Below, piece after piece: positions 1 through 9,213 of a DNA stretch of 61,142 nt. This DNA comes from an uncultured Bacteroidaceae bacterium (GTDB taxonomy: Bacteria; Bacteroidota; Bacteroidia; Bacteroidales; Bacteroidaceae): contig CAJONZ010000052.1 in NCBI GenBank assembly GCA_905236065.1, forward strand, positions 1-61,142. Reading direction: 5' to 3'. Both the position numbers and the translations under genes were made by a program. A model generated the notes under the pieces. It ran no database searches, was not told where the DNA came from, and was given only the letters and a program-made list of their open reading frames with translations. Position 1 is the first letter of the stretch. The number at the start of each line of letters is the position of its first letter.

Positions 1-5
1 AACGG

Positions 6-40
6 CAAATCCGTGTAACTCAGAGAGCTACACGGATTTG
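6..40 (-). terminator. Inverted repeat downstream of dnaK, candidate terminator
   Basis: A perfect 12-bp inverted repeat (CAAATCCGTGTA / TACACGGATTTG, 6-17 and 29-40) lies just beyond the dnaK stop codon. The loop is 11 nt. Whether a T-tract follows on the minus strand cannot be seen because the window ends, so the terminator call is inferred from position. Confidence 0.5.
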
Positions 41-72
41 GTTTCCGATTGTTATTGTTTGTTATCTTTGAA

Positions 73-2016
73 CTAGTGGACCTCCTCAAAGTCGGCATCC
101 TGAACGTTGTCGTTGTTCTGGCTGGAAGGGCCGGACTGCTGACCGCCTTGGAAGCCAGCACCGCCGGGATTGAAACCTGCACCTGCGCCGGGTTGCTGGG
201 CTGCGCCACCTGCCTGACTGTACATCTTCTGGCTGGCAGCCTGCATCTTCTGGTTCAGGGCGTTGATGGCATTGTCAATCTGAGCAACATCACCGCTGTC
301 CTTGGCCTTCTTCAGGTCTTCGATGGCAGCTTCGATGCCAGGCTTGTCCTCTGCAGGCACCTTGTCACCGTTCTCCTTCATGAAGTGCTCGGTCTGGAAG
401 GCTACAGAGTCTGCCTCGTTGATTTTGTCAGCACGCTCGCGCTCCTTCTTGTCAGCCTCAGCGTTGGCCTCTGCCTCTGTCTTCATGCGCTCGATCTCAT
501 CCTTAGAGAGACCGGATGATGCCTCGATGCGGATTTCCTGCTCCTTGCCAGTAGCCTTATCCTTGGCAGACACCTTCAGAATACCGTTGGCATCGATATC
601 GAAGCTGACCTCAATCTGTGGAACACCACGCTGTGCAGGTGCAATGCCTGTCAGGTTGAAGTTACCGATGGACTTATTCTGTGCAGCCATTGGACGCTCG
701 CCCTGCAGCACGTGGATAGTCACTTCGGTCTGGTTGTCAACCGCCGTCGAGAAAGTCTCTGTCTTCTTGCACGGAATGGTTGTGTTGGCCTCAATCATCT
801 TAGTCATTACGCCACCCAGGGTTTCGATACCCATTGACAGTGGAGTCACATCGAGCAATACGATGTCGCCCACGCCTTCCTCCTTGTTCAGGATGGCACC
901 CTGGATGCTGGCACCTACGGCTACCACCTCGTCTGGGTTTACGCCCTTTGAAGGCACCTTGCCGAAGTAGTCCTGTACGAGCTGCTGAACGGCAGGAATA
1001 CGGCTGGAACCACCTACGAGGATAACTTCGTCAATGTCGCTGGTCGAAATGCCAGCGTCACGGATGGCAGCCTTACATGGCTCCAGACATGCCTGAATCA
1101 GTCCGTGTGCCAGACTCTCAAACTTCGCACGTGTCAGCGTCGTTACGAGGTGCTTGGGCACACCACCTACAGCTGTGATATACGGCAGGTTAATCTCAGT
1201 AGAAGAACCGCTCGAAAGCTCAATCTTAGCCTTCTCAGCAGCCTCCTTCAAGCGCTGCATAGCCATCGGATCCTGAGTAAGGTCGATACCCTCCTGTGCC
1301 TTGAAGTCGCCAGCCAGCCAGTCAATGATGACCTGGTCGAAATCGTCACCACCCAGGTGAGTGTTACCGTTGGTCGAGAGCACTTCAAACACGCCGCCAC
1401 CAAACTCAAGGATACTGATATCGAATGTACCGCCACCGAGGTCGAACACGGCAATCTTCATGTCCTTGTTGGCCTTGTCGATACCGTAGGCCAAGGCAGC
1501 TGCAGTCGGTTCGTTCACGATACGCTTCACATCGAGACCTGCAATCTGACCAGCCTCTTTCGTGGCCTGACGCTGACTGTCGGAGAAGTATGCCGGCACG
1601 GTGATGACAGCCTCCTTCACCTCCTGACCCAGATAGTCCTCAGCCGTCTTCTTCATCTTCTGCAGAATCATCGCGCTGATTTCCTGCGGTGTATAGAGCT
1701 TACCCTCGATGTCAACACGCGGCGTGTTGTTGTCGCCACGCTTTACAGTATAAGGTACGCGAGCGATTTCCTGCTGTACCTGGTCGTAAGTCTCACCCAT
1801 GAAACGCTTGATTGAGAACACCGTGTTCTTCGGGTTAGTGATGGCCTGACGCTTGGCGGGGTCGCCCACCTTACGCTCACCGTCCTTCACGAAACCTACT
1901 ACGGAAGGCGTTGTACGCTTGCCTTCGCTGTTTGCAATCACTACAGGCTCATTGCCTTCAAATACACTGACACAAGAGTTCGTTGTGCCAAGGTCAATTC
2001 CAATAATCTTTCCCAT
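73..2016 (-). CDS. dnaK: Molecular chaperone DnaK (Hsp70)
   Basis: Hsp70 ATPase that binds exposed hydrophobic peptides in the cytoplasm and works with DnaJ and GrpE. The 647-residue length is normal. The actin-like ATPase domain (about 1-385) opens with [11 protein letters not shown] and carries the phosphate loop DLGGGTFD and the adenosine motif [10 protein letters not shown]. The linker DVTPLS leads into the substrate domain and helical lid. The C-terminus is Gly/Gln-rich and ends DADFEEVH, close to the usual acidic EEVD-type tail. No dnaJ, grpE or hrcA is adjacent. It has its own upstream region rather than running on from upp, with three TGACA/TGTCA pentamers there that may be regulatory. 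Confidence 0.98.
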   Translation of the reverse strand: MGKIIGIDLGTTNSCVSVFEGNEPVVIANSEGKRTTPSVVGFVKDGERKVGDPAKRQAITNPKNTVFSIKRFMGETYDQVQQEIARVPYTVKRGDNNTPRVDIEGKLYTPQEISAMILQKMKKTAEDYLGQEVKEAVITVPAYFSDSQRQATKEAGQIAGLDVKRIVNEPTAAALAYGIDKANKDMKIAVFDLGGGTFDISILEFGGGVFEVLSTNGNTHLGGDDFDQVIIDWLAGDFKAQEGIDLTQDPMAMQRLKEAAEKAKIELSSGSSTEINLPYITAVGGVPKHLVTTLTRAKFESLAHGLIQACLEPCKAAIRDAGISTSDIDEVILVGGSSRIPAVQQLVQDYFGKVPSKGVNPDEVVAVGASIQGAILNKEEGVGDIVLLDVTPLSMGIETLGGVMTKMIEANTTIPCKKTETFSTAVDNQTEVTIHVLQGERPMAAQNKSIGNFNLTGIAPAQRGVPQIEVSFDIDANGILKVSAKDKATGKEQEIRIEASSGLSKDEIERMKTEAEANAEADKKERERADKINEADSVAFQTEHFMKENGDKVPAEDKPGIEAAIEDLKKAKDSGDVAQIDNAINALNQKMQAASQKMYSQAGGAAQQPGAGAGFNPGGAGFQGGQQSGPSSQNNDNVQDADFEEVH

Positions 2017-2128
2017 AATATACTTTGTTTTGTTTTTCGTTAATAATAAATAATGTTTACTCTTCGCAGCCCTTTTTCTGAACTACGCCGACAAAACAAA
2101 ACAAAGACCGTGCCATGTACATCACGAC

Positions 2129-2155
2129 TGACAAACACACTGACACGGTATGACA
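2129..2155 (-). promoter_or_regulatory. TGTCA triplet upstream of dnaK
   Basis: Three TGACA pentamers (TGTCA in the dnaK direction) start at 2129, 2141 and 2151, close to one helical turn apart, between the upp stop and the dnaK start. No clean TAnnTTTG box is seen for dnaK. A binding site for a stress regulator or an alternative promoter is inference. Confidence 0.3.
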
Positions 2156-2169
2156 AAATGGCAAGGAAC

Positions 2170-2829
2170 TCAGATTTTCTCCCCGTACATCAGGTCTCCG
2201 GCATCGCCCAGCCCAGGCACGATGTACTTGTGCCCGTTCAGTACCGGGTCGATGGTCGCACAGAACAGCACGACATCGTCATCTGGGAACAGCCGCTGCA
2301 AGTGCTCCACGCCCTGCTGACAGGCAATCACACAGGCCAGCAGCAACCGACGGGGCTTTCCCTTGGTGAGCAAAGCCTGATAGCCCAGTTCCATGCTCTC
2401 GCCCGTGGCCAGCATCGGATCCACAATGACCAACGTCTTGCCCTCAAGTGACGGCGAGGCAATGTACTCAATCTTTACCCCGACTTCCGCACACTCCCGA
2501 TCCTTGTAGTAGCGATAGGCCGAAACGAAAGCGTTGTCCGCATTGTCAAACACTTCCAGAAAGCCTTGATGGAAAGGCAGGCCTGCACGGAACACCGTGC
2601 CCAGCACAATCGGGTCGTCCAGCACCTGCACCCGGGCCGTCGCCACCGGTGTCTCTATCTCCCGCTCTGCATACGTCAGCAGCTTGCTCGCCTCATAGGC
2701 CATCAGGCGGCCAACACGTATCACATTTTGGCGGAATCGCATCCGATCCTTCTGTACATCCTTGTCACGCAATTCTGCCATATACTGACTCATGATGCTG
2801 CATGAGTCCGCAAGATTCACTATTCTCAT
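2170..2829 (-). CDS. upp: Uracil phosphoribosyltransferase
   Basis: Salvage enzyme that makes UMP from uracil and PRPP. The PRPP-binding loop DPMLATGESM is clear, and the C-terminal uracil-binding region IVPGLGDAGDLMYGEK is typical. I start it at 2829 (MRIVNLAD), giving 219 residues, because this matches Bacteroidota homologues. The frame stays open upstream to 2910, but that extension overlaps the promoter -7 box at 2880-2887. It is a single-gene unit, divergent from the thiamine operon. The segment between Asp-Pro and the C-terminus (VLFCATIDPVLNG) diverges somewhat from E. coli Upp but keeps the family pattern. Confidence 0.93.
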   Translation of the reverse strand: MRIVNLADSCSIMSQYMAELRDKDVQKDRMRFRQNVIRVGRLMAYEASKLLTYAEREIETPVATARVQVLDDPIVLGTVFRAGLPFHQGFLEVFDNADNAFVSAYRYYKDRECAEVGVKIEYIASPSLEGKTLVIVDPMLATGESMELGYQALLTKGKPRRLLLACVIACQQGVEHLQRLFPDDDVVLFCATIDPVLNGHKYIVPGLGDAGDLMYGEKI

Positions 2830-2879
2830 ACAGTTGTATATTTTGATGTCATATTTCTGCTCTCGCTTGTTTCTGGCCA

Positions 2880-2910
2880 CAAAGCTACTCATTACTTCCC
2901 ATTCTGTCAA
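2880..2910 (-). promoter_or_regulatory. Bacteroidota housekeeping promoter of upp
   Basis: On the minus strand TTG (2908-2910) is followed after 20 nt by TAGCTTTG (2880-2887), the TTG-N19/21-TAnnTTTG pattern of the Bacteroidota primary sigma factor. Transcription would begin about 45 nt before the upp ATG at 2829. Confidence 0.75.
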
Positions 2911-2989
2911 TTTTTAGCCCCAATTTCTTGTTCTTTCTTCCTGTCAAACCCACAAAGCGAACGTACCACCAGCAAGACCGTGGCGTGGG

Positions 2990-3029
2990 CACCATTCCGT
3001 AACCGAGGGTACGAGCGTAGCACCCCTGG
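2990..3029. repeat. Partial copy of a dispersed intergenic repeat
   Basis: The stretch shares CCGTAACCGAGGGTACGAGCG and a following CACCCC.GG with 46807-46850. It looks like a short or decayed member of the family described at 46807-47010 and 61067-61142. Confidence 0.6.
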
Positions 3030-3074
3030 ATTGAACAAGGGAACCATAAGAGACCGTTGGTTGCTTCGAAGATA

Positions 3075-3135
3075 CTCACACTCAAAAAAATCAATGATTT
3101 CTTTGCTTTTTCGCTCACTTAGTCGTACCTTTGCA
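3075..3135 (+). promoter_or_regulatory. Promoter of the thiamine operon within a conserved 61-bp block
   Basis: TTG (3103-3105), 20 nt, TACCTTTG (3126-3133) matches the Bacteroidota promoter. The whole 61 bp, including about 28 bp upstream of the -33 element, aligns without gaps to the rnpB promoter at 14908-14968 (50 of 61 identical by eye). Confidence 0.8.
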
Positions 3136-3147
3136 CCCGAATTTATA

Positions 3148-3226
3148 ACCGGGGGTGCTCCCACGTATGGGGGCTGAGATAATACCCATTGAACCTGATG
3201 CGGATAATGCCGCCGAAGGGAAGTCT
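3148..3226 (+). ncRNA. TPP riboswitch (THI element)
   Basis: The aptamer signature is complete: GGGGTGC, then GGGGGCTGAGAT, ACCC, TTGAACCTGATG, CGGATAATGCCG and CGAAGGGA in the right order. It starts just after the promoter and ends about 70 nt before the receptor ATG at 3295. This element senses thiamine pyrophosphate and represses thiamine uptake or synthesis genes; here it would control the receptor, pnuT and thiamine pyrophosphokinase. No strong intrinsic terminator is obvious after the aptamer, so control may be translational. Confidence 0.95.
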
Positions 3227-3294
3227 GTGTATAAAGTCTTGCAGCAGGAATGGCCTGCACCCCTTTATTGTTTAACATTATAAATAATAAAGGA

Positions 3295-5676
3295 ATGAAA
3301 AAAACGATTCATTTACCATTTTCCATCTACCGTATGCCATGTGCTATCGGGGTGAGGGCCGTGGCGTTCTCACTTCTGGCATTTCCACTTTCCACCACCC
3401 TGCTTCGGGCCGCAAAGCCTGACTCGCTGCGCACCATCGACTTGCAGAACGTGCAAGTGCTCTCGACCCGTGCCTCGGCGAAAACGCCGATGGCCTACAC
3501 GGACATGTCACAGGAGGACATCAAGACCGTGAACATGGGCAAGGATATCCCGCAGGTGCTGTCGATGACGCCTTCGGTGACGACGACGAGCGATGCCGGC
3601 AACGGCATTGGCTACACGACGTTCCGTGTACGCGGCAGCGACCCCAGCCGCATCAACGTCACCGTGAACGGTGTCCCGATGAACGATGCGGAGAGTTCAT
3701 CGGTGTTTTGGGTGAACATGGCCGACCTTGCCAGCAGTGTACAGTCAATGCAGATACAGCGTGGCGTGGGCACCAGCACGAACGGCGCGGGTGCATTCGG
3801 TGCGACGCTGAACATGCAGACGGAGAATGTGGGCACCAAGCCTTACTTCGGACTGGATGCCTCGGGGGGCTCGTACTATTCGCACAAGGAGACCCTGCGC
3901 TTCGGCACCGGCTTGCTGGGTGGCCACTGGGGGGTGCAAGGCCGCCTGTCGAACATCGGCTCCAAGGGCTACATAGACCGTGCGGATACGAAGCTGAACA
4001 GCTACCTGCTGCAAGGTGGCTACTTCGGCGAGAACACGGTGGTGAAGTTCATCACCTACAACGGCACGGAGCAGACCTACCACGCCTGGAACTATACGTC
4101 AAAGTATGAACAGGAGCTGTTTGGCCGGCGGTTCAACTCGTGCGGTGTGATGGGCTACGACGCGGACAGGAATCCCACGGGCTACTACAACGACCAGACC
4201 GACAACTACCACCAACAGAACTACCAACTGCTGTGGAACCAGATACTGGGCCTGGACTGGAAGATGAACGTGGCCCTGCACTACACCAAGGGCGAGGGGT
4301 ACTATCAACAGTACCAAAGCAAGGCAAACCAGGAGCTGTATGGCACGTCGTGGAAGACTTTCGGCATGAGCACGGACGAAAACGTGGTGGCCGACTTGGT
4401 GGACCAGCAGAAGATGGACAACGACTTCTACGGGGTGGTGGCCTCGCTGAACTATGACAACCACCGGCGGCTGCAAGGCACAGTGGGCGGTGGTTGGAAC
4501 ACGTATTCGGGCGACCAGTTCGGACACATCGTATGGACGATGCCCAATGTGCAAACCACTGTTCCCGAACCGAATGCGCTTTCGCCCGACTATGAGTATT
4601 ACCGCAACCATGCCCGTAAGACCGATTTCAATGTATATGGGAAGGTGAATTACGAGTTCGTGAGCGGGTTGAGTGCATTCCTCGATTTGCAGTTCCGCCA
4701 TGTAGGCTACAAGATGCAGGACCCAACCGTGGCTTACGGTGCCAACAAGGACGGAAGCTACGTCATTGACAATCAGTACGACTTTTTCAATCCGAAGGCG
4801 GGTATCAACTACGCCATCGGCGAGAACCACAGGCTTTACGCCTCGTATGGCATCGGACACAAGGAGCCGGTTCGCAACAATTTCATGCAGCAGATAGCCA
4901 ATCCTGACCGCACAGACGTCGTGGCCAAGACCGAACGGATGGGAGACTTGGAAGCAGGCTACAAGTTCCAGAGCGAACGTTTCAGTGCAGGCCTCAATCT
5001 CTACTGGATGAACTACAAAGACCAGTTGGTGCTGACGGGAGAGCTGAACAACATTGGTGAGGCGCTGACGAAGAACCTGGACAAGAGCTATCGCATAGGC
5101 ATTGAGCTGGAGGCAGCATGGCAACCCGTGGACTGGTTCCGTTGGGACATGAACCTAACATGGTCGCGCAACCGCGTGAAGGACATGATTGCCACGCTCA
5201 ACGACAACGAGACCAACGTGAACTTGGGCGACCAGCCATTGGCCTTCTCGCCCGACCTCATCTTTAACAACGTGTTTACGTTCCAGTTCCGTGGCTTGAA
5301 GGCTACCGTGCATAGCCAGTACGTAAGCGACCAATACCTGACCAACACGGGCTTCAAGGAGATGCTCTGCAAGGATGCTGCCGGCAACGACACCTACGAA
5401 ACGCTGATGCTGAAGCGGCACTTCACGACGAACCTTGACCTGAGCTATACCTTCGCCTGGGCATCATGCGGGCTCAAGAACGTCACGGTCGGCATCATGC
5501 TCTACAATCTGTTTGACAGCAAGTTCGACAACAATGGCTGGGCTGCCCCACAGCTTATCGACGACCAGGGAACCATCCGGGCTGTCAACGAATGGAAGGT
5601 ACGCGACCAGGGAGCCGTCGGCTTCGCACCCTCTGCGCCCTTCCACCTCATGGGGCACTTGTCACTGACGTTTTAA
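3295..5676 (+). CDS. TonB-dependent outer-membrane receptor for thiamine (OMPthi type)
   Basis: Outer-membrane beta-barrel receptor expected to import thiamine or its derivatives using TonB energy. ATG at 3295 follows the ribosome site AAAGGA; an in-frame upstream ATG at 3250 lies within the leader and is less likely. The product has 793 residues. A hydrophobic export segment covers about 15-37, the plug domain follows (ADLASSVQSMQIQRGVGTST, FRVRGSD.SRINVTVNGVPM), and the rest is an aromatic-rich barrel ending HLSLTF with a terminal Phe. The substrate is inferred from the TPP riboswitch upstream and the thiamine genes downstream, an arrangement known in Bacteroides. Confidence 0.9.
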   Translation: MKKTIHLPFSIYRMPCAIGVRAVAFSLLAFPLSTTLLRAAKPDSLRTIDLQNVQVLSTRASAKTPMAYTDMSQEDIKTVNMGKDIPQVLSMTPSVTTTSDAGNGIGYTTFRVRGSDPSRINVTVNGVPMNDAESSSVFWVNMADLASSVQSMQIQRGVGTSTNGAGAFGATLNMQTENVGTKPYFGLDASGGSYYSHKETLRFGTGLLGGHWGVQGRLSNIGSKGYIDRADTKLNSYLLQGGYFGENTVVKFITYNGTEQTYHAWNYTSKYEQELFGRRFNSCGVMGYDADRNPTGYYNDQTDNYHQQNYQLLWNQILGLDWKMNVALHYTKGEGYYQQYQSKANQELYGTSWKTFGMSTDENVVADLVDQQKMDNDFYGVVASLNYDNHRRLQGTVGGGWNTYSGDQFGHIVWTMPNVQTTVPEPNALSPDYEYYRNHARKTDFNVYGKVNYEFVSGLSAFLDLQFRHVGYKMQDPTVAYGANKDGSYVIDNQYDFFNPKAGINYAIGENHRLYASYGIGHKEPVRNNFMQQIANPDRTDVVAKTERMGDLEAGYKFQSERFSAGLNLYWMNYKDQLVLTGELNNIGEALTKNLDKSYRIGIELEAAWQPVDWFRWDMNLTWSRNRVKDMIATLNDNETNVNLGDQPLAFSPDLIFNNVFTFQFRGLKATVHSQYVSDQYLTNTGFKEMLCKDAAGNDTYETLMLKRHFTTNLDLSYTFAWASCGLKNVTVGIMLYNLFDSKFDNNGWAAPQLIDDQGTIRAVNEWKVRDQGAVGFAPSAPFHLMGHLSLTF

Positions 5677-5708
5677 GAAAATACCCCTTTTGAAGAGCAA
5701 AATGAAAA

Positions 5709-6320
5709 ATGGAAGAATACTTGATGGACAACGGACTTGAGATACTGGGAACGCTCTGCGGACTCGTGTATCTCTATCTGGAACTGAAAGCCAGCATCTT
5801 TATGTGGATAACGGGCATCATCATGCCCGCTATCTCCATTTTCGTATATTACGAGGCTGGACTGTACGCTGACTTCGGCATCAACATCTACTACCTGCTG
5901 GCCGCCATCTACGGTTTCGCCGTCTGGGCCTATTTCGGCAAAAGCAAACGCCAAAAAGTCAAGAACTTGGACATGCCCATCACCCACACGCCCAAGGGCA
6001 TCTACTGGAAGCTCGCGGCGTGTTTTCTCGTTTGCTTTTTCCTCATCGGCGTCGTTCTGGAGCGCTACACCGACAGCACCGTGCCTTGGTGGGACTCGTT
6101 CACCACGGCACTCTCCATCGTGGGCATGTGGATGCTTTCCCGCAAATGGATTGAGCAGTGGTGGGCGTGGGTGGCCGTCGATGCCGTCTGCTTCTTCCTA
6201 TATATATATAAAGGTATCTATTTCTATGCCGCACTCTACGGCCTTTACACCCTCATTGCCATCTACGGATATTTCAAATGGAAACAACTCATGCACCCCG
6301 CTTCCACCACGACTGCGTGA
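5709..6320 (+). CDS. pnuT: PnuC-family thiamine transporter PnuT
   Basis: Inner-membrane facilitator of the PnuC family; members in TPP-controlled operons carry thiamine, which is then trapped by pyrophosphorylation. 203 residues with about seven hydrophobic segments. The substrate-site region WIEQWWAWVAVD is the PnuC WxxxW/N hallmark. It sits 32 bp after the receptor gene and overlaps the kinase gene by 43 bp, so the three are co-expressed. Start 5709 gives MEEYLMDNG; the Met at 5724 is an alternative. Confidence 0.9.
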   Translation: MEEYLMDNGLEILGTLCGLVYLYLELKASIFMWITGIIMPAISIFVYYEAGLYADFGINIYYLLAAIYGFAVWAYFGKSKRQKVKNLDMPITHTPKGIYWKLAACFLVCFFLIGVVLERYTDSTVPWWDSFTTALSIVGMWMLSRKWIEQWWAWVAVDAVCFFLYIYKGIYFYAALYGLYTLIAIYGYFKWKQLMHPASTTTA

Positions 6321-6928
6321 TTCTGGGGAACGGAAGCTATCCCACTCATCCCCTGCCCGTTGAGATTCTGCGACAGGCTCCCTACCTCTGTTGCTGCGAC
6401 GGGGCTGCCCTTCAGCACCTGCAAGGGGGAGGCCAGTTGCCCGATGCCATCGTGGGCGACGGCGACTCGCTGCCAACGGATTTCAAGGAACGTTACGCCG
6501 ACCGCCTCCACATCGTCCGGGAGCAAATATATAACGACCTGACCAAGGCCACCCGCTTCTGCGTGGAGAGGGGCTTCCACGACATCGCCTACGTGGGCTG
6601 TCAGGGAAAGCGGGAAGACCACGCCCTGGGCAACTTCTCCCTCATGGCCTTTTACCTGCGGGAGTTCGGCATCAGCCCCGTGATGTACACCGACTACGGC
6701 ATCTTCATCCCCGCCCAGGGGACACGCACATTCCCCTGCTTCCCCCGCCAACAGGTCTCCATCTTCAACATGGACTGCACGACGCTGACCTCCGAGGGGC
6801 TCCGCTGGCAGTCCTATCCCTACGCCCAGCTTTGGCAAGGCACACTCAACGAGCCCCTTGGCGACAGCTTCACCCTCCATGCCGACCAGACTTACATCGT
6901 CTTCTTGACCTACGAGGGCAAGCAATAA
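6278..6928 (+). CDS. thiN: Thiamine pyrophosphokinase
   Basis: Converts thiamine and ATP to thiamine pyrophosphate and AMP in the cytoplasm, trapping the imported vitamin. 216 residues. Family motifs are visible in order: CCDGAALQHL (about 40-48), the acidic GDGDS (about 60), NDLTKATRF, and GCQGKREDHALGN (about 105-117), which bind Mg-ATP and substrate. The ATG lies within pnuT (43-bp overlap), implying translational coupling. Last gene of the riboswitch operon. Confidence 0.93.
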   Translation: METTHAPRFHHDCVILGNGSYPTHPLPVEILRQAPYLCCCDGAALQHLQGGGQLPDAIVGDGDSLPTDFKERYADRLHIVREQIYNDLTKATRFCVERGFHDIAYVGCQGKREDHALGNFSLMAFYLREFGISPVMYTDYGIFIPAQGTRTFPCFPRQQVSIFNMDCTTLTSEGLRWQSYPYAQLWQGTLNEPLGDSFTLHADQTYIVFLTYEGKQ

Positions 6929-7309
6929 AAAAGTTAGGCAGGACGATGTTACTCGTCCTACCCAACCCACCAAAACTAATAAAACTGACAAGAAAATAAC
7001 TGAGGACAAACCCTCATCTTACTCTCATCATCATATTATCGCTCTAATATGATCAAAAACATGCGATATGGTAGAAGTGCTTGTGTGGAATAAGAATTCC
7101 TTTTCAGTCGCAAAAGTACGACATTTTCCTTTCATCTTCAAAATCTCAAAGCAACCATTATTTGTCTAAAACGAAACAATGGGGGTATTTCATGCTCAGA
7201 TTGAGCCCCTACCCCAAAAGTCTTTTTCACAGCCAACACTTTTTTCATTCCGCTGACGAAAGATATTAAGTTTTTTAGCTACCTTTGCAAGCAAATTGCC
7301 ACAAAACCT
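6929..7309. other. Intergenic region before the AraC-type gene
   Basis: About 380 bp with no gene. It contains the hairpin at 6937-6963, an AT-rich inverted repeat ATCATATTA TCGCTC TAATATGAT (about 7030-7053) that could be an operator, and the -7 box TACCTTTG at 7280-7287 for the downstream gene. No good TTG -33 element lies at the usual distance from that box, which would suit an activator-dependent promoter. Confidence 0.5.
6937..6963 (+). terminator. Hairpin after the thiamine operon
   Basis: AGGACGA TGTTAC TCGTCCT forms a 7-bp stem and 6-nt loop about 20 nt after the kinase stop. No T-run follows on the plus strand, so termination here is uncertain. Confidence 0.3.
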
Positions 7310-8188
7310 ATGTACAAACTGACCGATTTAGTTTACGACGCGCTCAAATTGCCCCCATTGGAGAACTGGGACGGCAAGATGATTTGCGGGCCGAGCAACT
7401 ACGACAATGTCTTCCTTGTCAACAACATGAAGGGAAATCTGAGATGCTACTCCTTCACGCTGCTCGACAGCGGATGGTTAAAGGTTCTATTTAACCAACA
7501 AGAAATCACATTGCGAAAGAACGACCTCTACGTCTTCACACCCGGCATTGTCGGTTCGGTGATCGATGCCTCGGAAGACTATCATGGCCTGTGCCTCATC
7601 GTCGAGGAATCGTTCACCTTTGAGTCACCCGTAGTTCAGAACCTTATCAAGGCTGCCTATTTCCCGATAGCCAGACTGCACGAGCCTAAAATCACGTTGT
7701 CGGAGAGGGAAGCGGAACACCTGCGAGGGCTGATGCAGCTCTGCCACGACCGTATCCACTCCACCCACACGTTCAAGAGCGACAGCCTGCGCCTGATTTA
7801 CGAGCTTTTCATCCTCGACCTCATCGACATACAACGGAAGAGCATCGAGTACCACCCTATTTCGGGACAGGCTGAACACCTATTCATCGCCTTTATCCAA
7901 CTGGTGCCCCAACACTACATCGAGCACCACGACATCGGGTTCTACGCCTCCATGCTCCACATCACCCCCACCTACCTTTCACGCATCGTCAAGAAGATCA
8001 GCGGGCGCACCGTCATGGACTACATCAACCACATGCTCCTCATGGAAGCTTCCGGTCTGCTCCTGTTCACCACCCAAAGCATTGCGCAGATTGCCAGCAT
8101 CCTTCACTTTGCCGACCAGGCCAGCTTCTGCAAATTCTTCCTCCGCATGAAGGGGATGACTCCCACCGACTACCGAACGAAGAAATAA
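7310..8188 (+). CDS. AraC-family transcriptional regulator
   Basis: DNA-binding regulator of 292 residues. The N-terminal half (about 20-160) looks like a cupin-type ligand domain. The C-terminal 100 residues are the double helix-turn-helix: DIGFYASMLHITPTYLSRIV then SIAQIASILHFADQASFCKF and the closing motif GMTPTDYR. The start follows the -7 box at 7280 closely (about 22 nt). The effector and targets are unknown; the next gene, 31 bp on in the same direction, may be co-transcribed. Confidence 0.9.
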   Translation: MYKLTDLVYDALKLPPLENWDGKMICGPSNYDNVFLVNNMKGNLRCYSFTLLDSGWLKVLFNQQEITLRKNDLYVFTPGIVGSVIDASEDYHGLCLIVEESFTFESPVVQNLIKAAYFPIARLHEPKITLSEREAEHLRGLMQLCHDRIHSTHTFKSDSLRLIYELFILDLIDIQRKSIEYHPISGQAEHLFIAFIQLVPQHYIEHHDIGFYASMLHITPTYLSRIVKKISGRTVMDYINHMLLMEASGLLLFTTQSIAQIASILHFADQASFCKFFLRMKGMTPTDYRTKK

Positions 8189-8219
8189 CCTACGATTCAC
8201 ATCCAAAACCCATAATAAG

Positions 8220-9110
8220 ATGAAAAAACTATTCACAGCCTTGCTGTTTGTCCTGTGCGGCACTGCCCTGTGGGCACAGCAAATAGAAGTTACGCCGCAG
8301 GACTCGGCACGGGTCGTCACCCTGCTGCAAAAAGCGAAGACGGAACGCGGCGACCAACCCGCCATGCTCTACTTCGCCAAGCAGTTTGTCGGACTGCCCT
8401 ACGTGGCCCACACACTGGAGAATGGCGAGGAGGAACACCTCATCGTCAACCTCCACGAATTTGACTGCACCACCCTCGTCGAAACCGCTGCCGCCCTCAC
8501 CCTCTGCGACAAGCACGACCAGCGCACCTTCAAGGACTACTGCCACTGGCTCACGACCCTGCGCTACCGCGAGGGCAAGCTCACCGACTACACCAGCCGC
8601 CTGCACTATTTCACCTGGTGGGGTGAGGACAACGAGCAGAAGGGCCTCCTGGAGTGCATCAGCCAAGACCCGCAGCCCACGGCCTTCTACAAGAAGCTGA
8701 CCAGCGTCAAGCTCTTCAACGAGACCCAGACGCTCAACCTCAACTACATGTCCGAGCACCCCGGACTTTATAAACACCTGAAAGACCATCCCGAACGGGT
8801 GGAGATAATCCACGACTACGAGCGCATCACCTCGGGCAAAAGCTACCGCTACATCCCCACCATGCTGCTGAAACAGCGGCAAAGTGCCTCACTGGGACTC
8901 ATCAAGGACGGCGACATCCTGGCCATGATTACGACCAAGGCCGGACTCGATACCTCCCACCTTGGCATCGCCTTCTGGCAGGAAGGCCGCCTGCACATGC
9001 TCCATGCCTCCAGCCTCCGCAAAAAAGTCGTCATGGACGAGCAGACCCTCTTCGACTATCAACAGAAACAACCCAGCCAAGTCGGCATCCGAGTTTTCAG
9101 GATGAAGTAA
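8220..9110 (+). CDS. DUF1460 family N-acetylmuramoyl-L-alanine amidase-like protein
   Basis: Secreted protein of 296 residues with a signal peptide (MKKLFTALLFVLCGTALWAQ). NLHEFDCTTLVETA carries the probable catalytic Cys of the NlpC/P60-like fold of DUF1460, and DTSHLGIAFW the His region. Crystallised members from Bacteroidota have an amidase-like fold active on peptidoglycan fragments. A periplasmic role in muropeptide trimming or recycling is therefore likely but inferred. The gene stands alone apart from the AraC-type gene upstream. Confidence 0.85.
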   Translation: MKKLFTALLFVLCGTALWAQQIEVTPQDSARVVTLLQKAKTERGDQPAMLYFAKQFVGLPYVAHTLENGEEEHLIVNLHEFDCTTLVETAAALTLCDKHDQRTFKDYCHWLTTLRYREGKLTDYTSRLHYFTWWGEDNEQKGLLECISQDPQPTAFYKKLTSVKLFNETQTLNLNYMSEHPGLYKHLKDHPERVEIIHDYERITSGKSYRYIPTMLLKQRQSASLGLIKDGDILAMITTKAGLDTSHLGIAFWQEGRLHMLHASSLRKKVVMDEQTLFDYQQKQPSQVGIRVFRMK

Positions 9111-9131
9111 AGCCTCCCCTATCTATTTAGC

Positions 9132-9185
9132 CTATAGAAACTATAGTCACTATAGGTACTATAGAAACTATAGAAACTATAAAAA
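9132..9185. repeat. Six tandem 9-bp repeats (ctatagaaa type)
   Basis: CTATAG recurs with an exact 9-bp period at 9132, 9141, 9150, 9159 and 9168, and a sixth unit reads CTATAA at 9177. Variable triplets are AAA, TCA, GTA/GGT-like, AAA, AAA. It lies between the DUF1460 and cyclophilin genes, so copy number could vary without damage to either. Confidence 0.85.
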
Positions 9186-9213
9186 CCCCAGCCACCATAA
9201 AACCCATAAAACC

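Noticed and set aside
4099-5124. 341-codon minus-strand frame inside the thiamine receptor gene
   Set aside because: Antisense shadow caused by codon bias of the receptor gene; the translation is Val/His-rich with no family match.
3295-5676. SusC-type polysaccharide receptor
   Set aside because: At 793 residues it lacks the N-terminal carboxypeptidase-like extension and a SusD partner, and it is under a TPP riboswitch.
9132-9185. Possible CRISPR array
   Set aside because: Units are only 9 bp with no spacers; no cas genes are in the window.
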